The notes beneath the pieces are model-generated. The model saw only the letters and a list, made by a program, of their open reading frames with translations, was not told the DNA's origin and did no database searches. A DNA stretch of 64,000 nt from Faecalicatena contorta. GTDB lineage: Bacteria; Bacillota; Clostridia; Lachnospirales; Lachnospiraceae. Position 1 is the first letter of the stretch, and each line of letters begins with the position of its first letter. Positions 24,326 to 32,838 of the stretch are shown here, piece by piece. A program made the translations under genes and the position numbers. The stretch is from NCBI RefSeq assembly GCF_003149105.1, contig NZ_QGDS01000005.1:176289-240288 (forward strand). Reading direction: 5' to 3'.

Positions 24326-24982
24326 ATGACACCTAATAAAGAGGACTACTTAAAAGCTATTTATAAACTTGGAGGTATGGAGGAACTGGTTGGCAATAAA
24401 CAAATTGCGGAAGCTTTACAGATCGCCCCTGCTTCTGTTACAGAAATGCTGGGAAAACTGAAGCGGGAGGGATTAATCCATTACGAGCCTTATAAAGGAT
24501 CCCGTCTGACATCTGAAGGAATCCGGTCTGCGATCTTACTGGTGCGCGGGCATCGTCTTTGGGAGGTCTTTCTGATGCGTCATCTGGGCTACTCATGGAG
24601 CGAAGCTCACGAGGACGCAGAACTGCTGGAGCACATTACTCCCTCCCGTCTGACAGCCCGGCTGGATCAATTTCTGAATTACCCGGCGTATTGCCCTCAT
24701 GGAAGCGCTATTCCTCACCCTGACGGACATATCACCCTTATGCCTCTGCAGGCTCTGATCCATCTTTCCACCGGCACGGAGTCTCATATCCGGCGTGTAA
24801 CGGAAGAAACAGAATTGCTGGATTACCTGCAGGAAAGTGGAATTGTAATTGGAAGTTCTGTCCGCATTATAGAGGCGGCGCCTTATGAAGGGCCATTTAC
24901 ACTAGATTTGGAAGGAAGACGTGTTCAAATCAGTTATAAAGCTGCCAGTCAAATCTTTGTAGATAAGGTGGAAAATTTATAA
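24326..24982 (+). CDS. DtxR-family metal-dependent regulator (second copy, long form)
   Basis: 218 residues. Winged helix NKEDYLKAIYKLGGMEELVGNKQIAEALQIAPASVTEMLGKLKREGLIHYEPYKG. The metal-binding region has RGHRLWEVFLMRHLGYSWSEAHEDAELLEHI (His and Glu ligands), and the C-terminal SH3-like domain (about 145-218) is present, unlike the shorter regulator at 23.4 kb. It is encoded at the head of the importer operon, 27 bases before the binding-protein gene, so the importer is probably repressed by its metal cargo (Mn, Fe or Zn). Confidence 0.9.
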   Translation: MTPNKEDYLKAIYKLGGMEELVGNKQIAEALQIAPASVTEMLGKLKREGLIHYEPYKGSRLTSEGIRSAILLVRGHRLWEVFLMRHLGYSWSEAHEDAELLEHITPSRLTARLDQFLNYPAYCPHGSAIPHPDGHITLMPLQALIHLSTGTESHIRRVTEETELLDYLQESGIVIGSSVRIIEAAPYEGPFTLDLEGRRVQISYKAASQIFVDKVENL

Positions 24983-25009
24983 CACAACTATATTATTTAG
25001 GAGGTTTTT

Positions 25010-25948
25010 ATGAAACAAAAAATCAAAAGACTTTTCAGCGCGGTATTAAGCTTATCCTTACTGCTTGCAGGCTGCTCAGCTCCCGCAGCAGACACTGGAT
25101 CCACGGAAGATAAATTGAACGTTGTCACTACCACCACGATGCTGGCGGACTTATCCACCGTTATTGGCGGCGGACGGGTTACAGTGGATGGTCTGATGGG
25201 CCCCGGTATTGACCCTCACCTTTATCAGGCCAGTGAGGGGGATGTGTCCCTGATGCAGAAAGCGGATATCGTAGTATATAACGGCCTGCATCTGGAGGGT
25301 AAGATGGGGGAAATATTTGAAAACCTGTCCGGACAGGAAGCCAACGTCATCTGCATTGAGGATGGGCTGGACGAATCCAAGCTTCTGGCCTCGGAAGACG
25401 ACAGCTCTGCACACGACCCTCACATCTGGTTTGATGTGTCTTTGTGGAAGGAGGCGGCAAAAGCCGTTTCAGACGGATTATCCAAGGCAGATCCTGACGG
25501 AAAAGAGGAATACGAAACCAATCTGGAATCTTATCTAAAAGAACTGGACGAAACGGATACATACATCCGGAATCGTGCGGCAGAACTGCCAGAGGCACAG
25601 CGCGTGCTGGTTACGGCTCATGATGCATTTCAATATTTTGGTAAAGCCTACGGTTTTGAAGTGCACGGCCTGCAGGGTATCAGCACAGATGCGGAAGCCG
25701 GCACAGCAGATGTGAGCGCTTTAGCTGACTTCATCGTGGAACGGAAGATTAAGGCCATCTTTGTAGAATCCTCTGTGCCCCCAAAAACTATTGAGGCGCT
25801 GCAGGCTGCTGTAAAAGCCAAAAACTTTGATGTTGCAATCGGCGGTGAGCTTTACTCCGATTCTCTGGGAGATGCCGAGGCCGGGACCGATACCTACATT
25901 TTGACCGTAAAAGCCAATATTGATACGATTGTGGATGCTTTAAAATGA
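25010..25948 (+). CDS. Metal ABC transporter substrate-binding lipoprotein (MntA/TroA/ZnuA class)
   Basis: 312 residues. Signal peptide with lipobox LLAGC (Cys near residue 22), then the cluster A-I fold. The metal ligands are visible as His in GIDPHLYQA, His in AHDPHIWFDV, and Glu/Asp near AIFVESSVPPK and YSDSLGDAEAGTDTY. There is no His-rich loop, which argues for manganese or iron rather than a zinc-specific ZnuA. AGGAGG precedes the ATG. The gene is followed 15 bases later by the ATPase gene. Confidence 0.9.
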   Translation: MKQKIKRLFSAVLSLSLLLAGCSAPAADTGSTEDKLNVVTTTTMLADLSTVIGGGRVTVDGLMGPGIDPHLYQASEGDVSLMQKADIVVYNGLHLEGKMGEIFENLSGQEANVICIEDGLDESKLLASEDDSSAHDPHIWFDVSLWKEAAKAVSDGLSKADPDGKEEYETNLESYLKELDETDTYIRNRAAELPEAQRVLVTAHDAFQYFGKAYGFEVHGLQGISTDAEAGTADVSALADFIVERKIKAIFVESSVPPKTIEALQAAVKAKNFDVAIGGELYSDSLGDAEAGTDTYILTVKANIDTIVDALK

Positions 25949-25963
25949 CGGGAGGGATTCTTC

Positions 25964-26716
25964 ATGGAGAAACAGCAAAACTACGCAGTAGAGGTAGAGG
26001 ATTTAACCGTGGCCTATGACACCAGGCCCGTACTCTGGGATATTGATTTAAAAATTCCAAAAGGAAAACTAATGGCAGTGGTTGGCCCAAACGGAGCCGG
26101 TAAAACTACCCTAATAAAGGCGATGCTGGGACTTTTAAAACCTGTGACCGGAGCAGTCCGCTTTGCAGACGGCAGCGGTGATGTACGGGTTTTGAAAAAA
26201 CGCATTGGATATGTGCCTCAAAGCGGCAGCGTAGACTGGGATTTTCCGGCTACGGTTCAGGACGTGGTACTGATGGGCTGCTACGGTAAACTGGGATGGG
26301 TCCGCCGTCCCCGTAAAATGGATATAGAACTGGCAAAGCAAACACTTCAAAAGGTCGGAATGCAGAATTATGCTGCCCGCCAAATCAGCCAGCTCTCAGG
26401 AGGCCAGCAGCAGCGGGTATTTCTTGCCCGCGCGTTGGCACAGGAAGCGGAGGTCTATTTCATGGATGAACCCTTCAAGGGGGTCGATGCCCAAACGGAA
26501 CGGGCTATCGTATCACTGTTGAAAGAATTGAAAGAGCAGGGTAAAACTGTGGTGGTCGTTCACCATGATTTACAGACGGTACCCGATTATTTCGATTGGG
26601 TGACCCTGATCAATCTGCGCGTGGTTGCCAGCGGACCTGTGGACGAAGTATTCCACGAGGAAAACCTGAAAAAGACCTATCACAGCTCCGGCGAGCTCCT
26701 AAGGAGTGTGGTGTGA
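25964..26716 (+). CDS. Metal ABC transporter ATPase
   Basis: 250 residues. Walker A GPNGAGKTT (about 40-48), Q-loop VPQSGSVDWDFPATVQDVV (typical of the Mn/Zn family), signature LSGGQQQR, Walker B VYFMDEPFKGVDA, and switch His in VVHHDLQ. It powers uptake through the two permeases encoded next. Its end is 1 base from the first permease's ATG. Confidence 0.92.
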   Translation: MEKQQNYAVEVEDLTVAYDTRPVLWDIDLKIPKGKLMAVVGPNGAGKTTLIKAMLGLLKPVTGAVRFADGSGDVRVLKKRIGYVPQSGSVDWDFPATVQDVVLMGCYGKLGWVRRPRKMDIELAKQTLQKVGMQNYAARQISQLSGGQQQRVFLARALAQEAEVYFMDEPFKGVDAQTERAIVSLLKELKEQGKTVVVVHHDLQTVPDYFDWVTLINLRVVASGPVDEVFHEENLKKTYHSSGELLRSVV

Positions 26717-26717
26717 T

Positions 26718-27641
26718 ATGAATAGTGTAAGCTCTTTATTTTCAGACTATACCTTTCAAACAGTCGCCCTGGGTTCTGCTCTCCTCGGTCTGATCAGCGG
26801 AGTGCTGGGAAGCTTTGCAGTACTCCGCAAGCAGAGCCTCCTGGGTGACGGAGTATCTCACTCAGCCCTGCCCGGCGTAGTGATGGCCTTTGTTTTATTG
26901 GGCAGTAAAAAAACTGAAGTCCTGCTGCTGGGTGCACTTATTTCCGGCCTGCTGGCAACGCTGTTTATTGTTGGAGTCGTCCGGCATACCCGGGTGAAGT
27001 TTGACAGCGCACTGGCCCTGGTCATGTCGGTATTTTTTGGCTTGGGGCTGGTACTCCTCACCTATGTGCAGAAAATCCCCAATTCCAACCAGGCAGGACT
27101 GAAACGCTTCATCTTCGGGCAGGCGTCTACGCTTTTGCAGCGTGATATTACTTTAATGATAATCTGTGGCCTGATACTGCTTGTACTAGTACTGCTGTTC
27201 TGGAAAGAATTCAAGCTCTTTACCTTTGACACAGATTTTGCCCAGAGCCTTGGCTTTTCACCTAAAAAACTGAATCTGCTGCTGTCATTCATGATTGTGC
27301 TGGCTATCATCATCGGATTACAAACAGTTGGTGTCATTCTCATGAGTGCCATGCTCATTGCTCCGCCGGTGGCAGCGCGTCAGTGGACGAATAAGCTGTG
27401 GGTCATGGTGACGTTCTCAGCACTGTTCGGAGCCATATCCGGTATTGCAGGAACTGCTGCCAGCTCACTTGTGCCAAAGCTTCCCACCGGACCGGCAATC
27501 GTGGTCTGCGTCAGTATCATTGTTCTTTTCAGTATTCTGTTTGCACCCGGCCGTGGCGTACTGCACCGAATTTACCAACGCAGGAAAAACAAGATTCTAT
27601 ATAAGCTGGAAGGAGGTTCACCGGATGTCCCCTCAAATTGA
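26718..27641 (+). CDS. Metal ABC transporter permease, ABC-3 family (first)
   Basis: 307 residues from ATG 26718; AGGAG at 26701-26705 supports this over the upstream GTG. About eight helices, with family segments LLGDGVSHSALPGVVMAF, GVILMSAMLIAPPVAARQW and TGPAIVVCVSIIVLFSILFAPGRG. It is one half of a heterodimeric permease of the MntC/TroC type. The C-terminal 17 codons overlap the start of the second permease. Confidence 0.9.
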   Translation: MNSVSSLFSDYTFQTVALGSALLGLISGVLGSFAVLRKQSLLGDGVSHSALPGVVMAFVLLGSKKTEVLLLGALISGLLATLFIVGVVRHTRVKFDSALALVMSVFFGLGLVLLTYVQKIPNSNQAGLKRFIFGQASTLLQRDITLMIICGLILLVLVLLFWKEFKLFTFDTDFAQSLGFSPKKLNLLLSFMIVLAIIIGLQTVGVILMSAMLIAPPVAARQWTNKLWVMVTFSALFGAISGIAGTAASSLVPKLPTGPAIVVCVSIIVLFSILFAPGRGVLHRIYQRRKNKILYKLEGGSPDVPSN

Positions 27642-28743
27642 AATACAACTCATAGCTGTCATTGTGGCGGTGGCCTGTGCCCTGCCCGGAACATTTCTGG
27701 TTCTCAGAAAGATGTCCATGATGTCAGATTCTATTACTCATACGATTCTGCTTGGGATTGTGCTTGCTTTTTTCGCCACTCACGATCTTTCCTCACCTTT
27801 TCTGATTGCCGGGGCAGCGCTGATGGGGGTAATGACTGTCTGGCTGACGGAGCTATTGAGCCGGACACGGCTTTTGGCAGAGGATGCCGCTATCGGCGTG
27901 GTCTTCCCACTGCTCTTTTCCATTGCAATCATTCTGATAACCCGATATGCGGGCTCAGTTCATTTGGATACTGATTCGGTACTTCTGGGTGAACTGGCCT
28001 TCGCTCCCTTTGACCGCATGCTTATCGGAAGCGTGGATATTGGCGCAAAGGCAATCTACACATCCGGAATACTGCTATTGATTAACCTTGCTGCAATTAT
28101 AATCTTCTTTAAAGAGGCCAAGATTGTAACCTTTGATCCTATGCTGGCTGCAGTATTAGGCTTCTCCCCCGCCCTGGTACATTACGGGCTGATGACACTA
28201 GTATCTCTTACTGCAGTTGGCGCATTTCAGGCAGTAGGATCCGTTTTAGTTGTCGCCTTTATGATTGGCCCGCCGGTGACCGCATATCTTCTGACAGATG
28301 ACCTCAGACATATGCTTATTTTAAGTGGTGCTATCGGAGCCGTTAACGGAATTTTCGGATATCAGGCAGCGGCACTGCTGGATGTTTCCATCGCCGGGAG
28401 TATGGCTGTAGTGACAGGGCTGCTCTTTATGCTCGTATTCATTTTTGCACCCCATAGAGGATTGATCAGTTCCCTCCTCAGACGCAGAAACCAGAAGCTT
28501 GAGTTTGCCAAGGTAACTCTTCTTTTCCACCTTGCCAGCCATGAAGACAGCGCAGAAGAAAACTTTAAACCGGGTATTGATACTATACATGCTCATCTGC
28601 ATTGGACGGAAAAATTTACATCTAAAATTATCCGCTCACTGGAACATGATGGCTATATTCAGCTTTCCGGCAATTTAACAAACCTGACAGACGAAGGGCG
28701 CAGCGCAAGTGCCCGGAGCTATAACGCACTCTTCCCAGGATAA
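27625..28743 (+). CDS. Metal ABC transporter permease with C-terminal winged-helix domain
   Basis: 372 residues from ATG 27625, chosen because GGAGG lies 8 bases upstream. The longer frame would overlap the first permease by almost 200 bases. Residues 1-280 are the ABC-3 membrane domain (MSDSITHTILLGIVLAFF, GSVLVVAFMIGPPVTAYLL). Residues about 290-372 are a soluble, DtxR-like winged helix (FAKVTLLFHLASHE, TIHAHLHWTEKFTSKIIRSLEHDGYIQLSG). Such TroD-like fusions are known in Firmicutes; the domain may sense metal or regulate transport. It is the last gene of the operon. Confidence 0.88.
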   Translation: MSPQIEIQLIAVIVAVACALPGTFLVLRKMSMMSDSITHTILLGIVLAFFATHDLSSPFLIAGAALMGVMTVWLTELLSRTRLLAEDAAIGVVFPLLFSIAIILITRYAGSVHLDTDSVLLGELAFAPFDRMLIGSVDIGAKAIYTSGILLLINLAAIIIFFKEAKIVTFDPMLAAVLGFSPALVHYGLMTLVSLTAVGAFQAVGSVLVVAFMIGPPVTAYLLTDDLRHMLILSGAIGAVNGIFGYQAAALLDVSIAGSMAVVTGLLFMLVFIFAPHRGLISSLLRRRNQKLEFAKVTLLFHLASHEDSAEENFKPGIDTIHAHLHWTEKFTSKIIRSLEHDGYIQLSGNLTNLTDEGRSASARSYNALFPG

Positions 28744-28753
28744 CAGTTTTCAT

Positions 28754-28787
28754 AAGTAAAACCTGCCGGAATCCGGCAGGCTTTACT
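28754..28787. terminator. Bidirectional terminator between the metal importer and iolB
   Basis: AAGTAAA plus CCTGCCGG (28754-28769) pairs with CCGGCAGG plus TTTACTT around an AAT loop. T-rich on the plus side and A-rich upstream, so it serves both convergent operons. Confidence 0.75.
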
Positions 28788-28804
28788 TTTATTACATTTT
28801 TCTA

Positions 28805-29611
28805 TTAAATTTGGGAGGAATCCGAAAAATCGGCTTCGTGAAGCCACAAGTAAGCTTCATCTTCATTACGGTCGGTTTGATGCCATGGATTGCCATCCAG
28901 GTGACGGATCATCCAGCAGGTGTACATCTGATAGCCAGGTGCTACTGACTGAGGATGCAGCTTGCCTCCGGGAATCGCAGAAAAACTTTTATCTACGCTC
29001 TTAAAAACATCATCACCTACAAAGCTGGCGCCAAAGCCTTCCGGCCGGTCAAACATAAAATAATAAAGTTCCGGCTGGGGGTGGCGGTGAGGCAGGTAAC
29101 CAGACCAGTTCCCCCTGTCATTTAACACCTCGCCCAGAACCATATTGGAATAGGGGGCAATATCAATATCAAAAATTGTGCTGACCCGGCGTTTGGCTAC
29201 ATTGCCAAACTTGCCGACACTGGAATATTTCCAGGGTGCATCCTTGGGTACATAGAACTTTGCCTCAAAGCTCCTGTCATTTTTCGTACACTGAACCAGA
29301 ATCTCCGTCCCGGCCAATGCTTCTATCTCTACCTCTGTAGTCTTGCTGACGTGAACACAGTAAGGGCCGTCGGTAAAAACATCTTTTCTTTCTCCCGCTT
29401 CTTCTTTACCGTCAAACCGGTAAACAATCTTACCACTTAACAGGAGAATAGCCATCTCTTCATCGTTTTTCTTAAACGTCCGCTTTTCACCGGTTTTCAG
29501 CCGATAGACACGGATATCCATGAGCATTGCTTTGTATTCATTATCATAAGTTGATAAAATCATTTCTCCCTGATCATCAAACTGGGGATAACCAAATACC
29601 TTTTCTTCCAT
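28805..29611 (-). CDS. iolB: 5-deoxy-glucuronate isomerase
   Basis: 268 residues, double cupin typical of IolB. Metal-site His residues lie in LPHRHPQPELYYFMF and Glu in the same strand, with IPGGKLHPQSVAPGYQMYTCWMIRHLDGNPW in the second cupin. It converts 5-deoxy-glucuronate to 2-deoxy-5-keto-gluconate in myo-inositol catabolism, the step after IolD. It is the third gene of the minus-strand iolC-iolD-iolB operon, 17 bases after iolD. Confidence 0.95.
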   Translation of the reverse strand: MEEKVFGYPQFDDQGEMILSTYDNEYKAMLMDIRVYRLKTGEKRTFKKNDEEMAILLLSGKIVYRFDGKEEAGERKDVFTDGPYCVHVSKTTEVEIEALAGTEILVQCTKNDRSFEAKFYVPKDAPWKYSSVGKFGNVAKRRVSTIFDIDIAPYSNMVLGEVLNDRGNWSGYLPHRHPQPELYYFMFDRPEGFGASFVGDDVFKSVDKSFSAIPGGKLHPQSVAPGYQMYTCWMIRHLDGNPWHQTDRNEDEAYLWLHEADFSDSSQI

Positions 29612-29628
29612 CAGATAATCTCTCCTTT

Positions 29629-31560
29629 CTAATAGACTCTTGCTTCTTCTCTGGCCTTCTTAACTTCTTCCCAGGCTTCAACAACACTTTCTTTTCCGGA
29701 AACCTGAGCCTGACCCACGTTCCACCAGGATTCATAACCATCGGTCATAGTTTTTGGAATAACCTTTAAATCAAACAGACACGCAATCTCTTGCTTTTTC
29801 GCATCCTCTAAAGCTGCTTTAAGTTCTGCAATCGTCTTACAGGTATAGGTCTTAAGTCCATAGCCATCGCCAATCTTGGCATAATCAACCGGAATTAAAT
29901 CTCCACAAGGCTTCTTACCGTCAGTATAGCGGAACTCGGTTGCGAGGCTGCCGATACCATGAGTCATTTCCAGATTGTTGATACAGCCAAAACCACAGTT
30001 GTCAAAGATTAAGATATTAACCTTTTGCCGCTCCTGCATAATGGTCATAATCTCACTATGAAGCATCTGGAAGCTGGAGTCCCCAACTACGGTATACACT
30101 TCATCCTCAGGCTCTGCAAACTTAACCCCCAGGGTAGCAGCTACTTCATATCCCATACAAGAGTAGCCGTATTCAGCATGATAGCCGCCGCGTTTGTCGG
30201 TAGTCCACATTCTCTGCAGGCAGCTTGGCAAGGAACCGCCCGCCGTAATCAGGGTAGCGTTTTCGTCAATCACTTCTCTGATTGCATAAAGAGCCGCAGT
30301 CTGTGTAATCTTACCATCCGTAAGCTTGACAAATTCCGGAACTGTCCGGGGATCTCTCGCTTTAATCATCGGCTCAAAATCATCACCTGTATATTCGATG
30401 CTGCCTAGGTGCTTCATTTCCGCATCCCATTTAGCCTTCGCGTCCACAATTTCGTTTGTATAAGCGGATTGATAATTAATGTATCTTAACTTCTCACTTA
30501 ATGCTTCCACCGTCACCTTTGCATCGCCGACAGCTTTGACAGCGTCCATCTTATAAGCATGATAGCGGCAGTTGTTAATCGTTACAAACTGCACATCCGG
30601 ATTCTGGAACAAGTGCTTAGAGCTGGTTGTAAAGTCAGATAATCTGCTGCCAATGGCAATCACTACATCCGCATCTCTTGCAATTACGTTTGAGGCATAA
30701 GTACCGGTCACACCGATTCCGCCCAGGCAATAGGGATCACTGGATTTACATGCACTCTTGCCTCCCTGGCTTTCGCCAAAAGGAATCTTAAACTCTGCAC
30801 AGAATTTTTCCACTGTTTCACCGGCTTCGGAATAACGTACTCCTCCGCCCACAATTATAAGGGGTTTCTTAGCATCTTTAATAATGCTTACCAGGTCATC
30901 CAGCTCTTCCGGAACAGCTACCGGTCTGGTAATACGATGAACCCGTTTTTTGAAGAAATAATCCGGGAAATCAAAAGCTTCACCCTCCACATCCTGAGGC
31001 AGAGAGATACAGCAGGCACCTGTCTCGGCCGGATCAGTCAGAACGCGCATAGCATTTATCAACGCGGTCATCACCATCTCCGGGCGGGAAACCCGGTCCC
31101 AATACTTACACACTGGTTTGAAAGCATCATTCGTAGTTGTAGCCAAACTATTACTTTGCTCCAACTGCTGCAGCACCGGGTCCGGCTGCCGGGAGGCGAA
31201 AGTATCAGCCGGGAATACCAGCAAAGGAATATTATTCACTGTTGCCGTCGCACAGGCAGTCACCATATTAGCTGCTCCTGGTCCTACGGAAGAAGCACAG
31301 GGGATAATTTTACGCCGGTTATTCTGCTTGGCATAAGCAATTGCAGTATGGCACATTCCCTGTTCATTACGTCCTTGTAAAACCTTCAGGCTTCCCGGAT
31401 CAGTATCTAAAGCTTCACCTAACCCTACGGCGATTCCATGACCAAAGATGGTGAAAAAACTTTCTACAAACTTAGTTTCTGCGCCGTCCATTGAAACATA
31501 TTGATTATCCAAAAACTTCACAATTGCTTGTGCAGTTGTCATTTTTGTCGTCTTACTCAC
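29629..31560 (-). CDS. iolD: 3D-(3,5/4)-trihydroxycyclohexane-1,2-dione hydrolase
   Basis: About 643 residues from GTG 31560, supported by GAGGAGG 9 bases upstream and by its position 1 base after the iolC stop. A longer frame into iolC exists but is not needed. ThDP-dependent enzyme fold: Glu of the pyrimidine domain in KFVESFFTIFGHG, and a C-terminal ThDP/Mg motif around VVGDSSFQMLHSEIMT with INILIFDNCGFGCINN. It opens the cyclohexane-dione ring to 5-deoxy-glucuronate. Confidence 0.95.
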   Translation of the reverse strand: MSKTTKMTTAQAIVKFLDNQYVSMDGAETKFVESFFTIFGHGIAVGLGEALDTDPGSLKVLQGRNEQGMCHTAIAYAKQNNRRKIIPCASSVGPGAANMVTACATATVNNIPLLVFPADTFASRQPDPVLQQLEQSNSLATTTNDAFKPVCKYWDRVSRPEMVMTALINAMRVLTDPAETGACCISLPQDVEGEAFDFPDYFFKKRVHRITRPVAVPEELDDLVSIIKDAKKPLIIVGGGVRYSEAGETVEKFCAEFKIPFGESQGGKSACKSSDPYCLGGIGVTGTYASNVIARDADVVIAIGSRLSDFTTSSKHLFQNPDVQFVTINNCRYHAYKMDAVKAVGDAKVTVEALSEKLRYINYQSAYTNEIVDAKAKWDAEMKHLGSIEYTGDDFEPMIKARDPRTVPEFVKLTDGKITQTAALYAIREVIDENATLITAGGSLPSCLQRMWTTDKRGGYHAEYGYSCMGYEVAATLGVKFAEPEDEVYTVVGDSSFQMLHSEIMTIMQERQKVNILIFDNCGFGCINNLEMTHGIGSLATEFRYTDGKKPCGDLIPVDYAKIGDGYGLKTYTCKTIAELKAALEDAKKQEIACLFDLKVIPKTMTDGYESWWNVGQAQVSGKESVVEAWEEVKKAREEARVY

Positions 31561-31561
31561 C

Positions 31562-32611
31562 TTATTTTTCCTCCTCGCCTGCACGGGCAACCATATCCCC
31601 GTATAATTCTTTTTCTTCTTTGATAAAAGCATGTACTTCTTCCGGATTAGGAAGGGTATCAGAAGATGTGTTACTCTTCACCATCATTGAGGCCTCGGCA
31701 GAACCAAACTCCAGGCAGTCGATAATCTCCCACCCCTGATACAAGCCATACAAAAATCCGGAAGCATAGCCATCACCGCCGCCAAAGCCTTTACGGGCAT
31801 TAACCGGGAATGGCTTAATAGAAAACTTACCGCCATCATTCGTATAAGCCGTTGAGCCTTTCATACCGTGTTTGATAACTACAATCTTAGCATGATAGTT
31901 CTGCCAGTAAGCAGCGCTCTCCTCATCAGTCATGCCAGTTTTGATTAATTTTTCCGTCAGGTCAAATTCTTCTCTTGACCCCATAATAATATCTGCTTCT
32001 CTAGCTACCCATGAATAGTAAATGGAAATCTCATCATCATTTTTCCAGCTATAAGGCCGGTAATCAATGTCAAAGATAATCCGGGTATTATATTTTCTGG
32101 CCAGCATCACCGCTTTAAAAGCTGCTTCTCTTGAAGGGCTGGCCGATAGGGCTGTCCCTGAAATCAGGAGTGCTTTTGTATTCTTGATATACTCTTCGTC
32201 AATATCCGCTACACTTAACTGCAAATCAGCCGGTATATTACGGTACATCAGGATGCTGCTTTCCTTTGGTGACAGCATCTCCGTAAAGGTCAGACACAGC
32301 TTCTCACCATTCTCACATTTGGTGATACGGCTGGTATCAATTCCCTCATTATCAAAATAATCTACCACATACTCGCCAAACTGATCGTCAGACACCTTTC
32401 CAAAAAATCCGGCCTTCATCCCGTGTCTGGTTACACCGACCGCAATATTGGCCGGAGATCCCCCTACAAATTTCTCAAAAACGTGAACCTTCTTAAGAGG
32501 TTTAAAATCCTCTTTCACATCCTCGTTATAAGCCGGATTAAAATCAATCGCCACTCGGCCAAGCAGAACCAAATCAAATTCTCTGTTGTTATCCAGTTCT
32601 AAATATTTCAT
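31562..32611 (-). CDS. iolC: 5-dehydro-2-deoxygluconokinase
   Basis: 349 residues, PfkB/ribokinase family. N-terminal signature GGSPANIAVGVTRHGMKAGFFGKV and C-terminal ATP-binding GFGGGDGYASGFLYG with the catalytic Asp. It phosphorylates 2-deoxy-5-keto-gluconate. It is the first enzyme gene of the operon, behind the promoter at 32655-32683 with an operator palindrome in its spacer, which suggests repression by the LacI protein encoded next door. Confidence 0.95.
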   Translation of the reverse strand: MKYLELDNNREFDLVLLGRVAIDFNPAYNEDVKEDFKPLKKVHVFEKFVGGSPANIAVGVTRHGMKAGFFGKVSDDQFGEYVVDYFDNEGIDTSRITKCENGEKLCLTFTEMLSPKESSILMYRNIPADLQLSVADIDEEYIKNTKALLISGTALSASPSREAAFKAVMLARKYNTRIIFDIDYRPYSWKNDDEISIYYSWVAREADIIMGSREEFDLTEKLIKTGMTDEESAAYWQNYHAKIVVIKHGMKGSTAYTNDGGKFSIKPFPVNARKGFGGGDGYASGFLYGLYQGWEIIDCLEFGSAEASMMVKSNTSSDTLPNPEEVHAFIKEEKELYGDMVARAGEEEK

Positions 32612-32654
32612 CTCTTCACCTCATTTATTATGTATTTAATAAGTTCTTACCCTC

Positions 32655-32683
32655 ATGATATCACACGCCGCACTCGCGTGCAA
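32655..32683 (-). promoter_or_regulatory. iolC promoter with LacI-type operator in the spacer
   Basis: Minus strand TTGCAC (32678-32683), 17 bases, TATCAT (32655-32660). The spacer holds GCGAGTGCGGCGTGTG, part of an inverted repeat (CACGC/GCGTG). The same layout recurs at the lacI promoter 33900-33928 and, with a different palindrome, at 48398-48426. Confidence 0.6.
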
Positions 32684-32777
32684 TATAATAAATAGCACAT
32701 TATACATATTCTACTATATTGCACAATTTTCACAGTTTTCAACTAGTACTTTTTCCCTTTCTTGTAATCAAACAGAC

Positions 32778-32805
32778 AAAAAGCACGCTGAAGTGCGTGC
32801 TTTTT
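32778..32805. terminator. Terminator of the iol LacI gene
   Basis: AAAAAGCACGC (32778-32788), 6-base loop, GCGTGCTTTTT (32795-32805). Perfect stem with U-runs in both directions, 34 bases after the regulator stop. Confidence 0.8.
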
Positions 32806-32838
32806 CATTTTTAAAATCTTTATTTCTGCAATTTTCCC

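Noticed and set aside
27445-27624. 60-residue N-terminal extension of the second metal permease
   Set aside because: It overlaps the first permease out of frame. GGAGG 8 bases before ATG 27625 and the family alignment start both favour the shorter protein.
31561-31632. 24-residue N-terminal extension of IolD
   Set aside because: It lies inside the end of iolC. GAGGAGG 9 bases before the GTG at 31560 and the normal IolD length favour the shorter form.
29527-31739. Several plus-strand frames of 60-150 codons
   Set aside because: All are antisense to iolB, iolD and iolC, whose motifs and lengths are complete.
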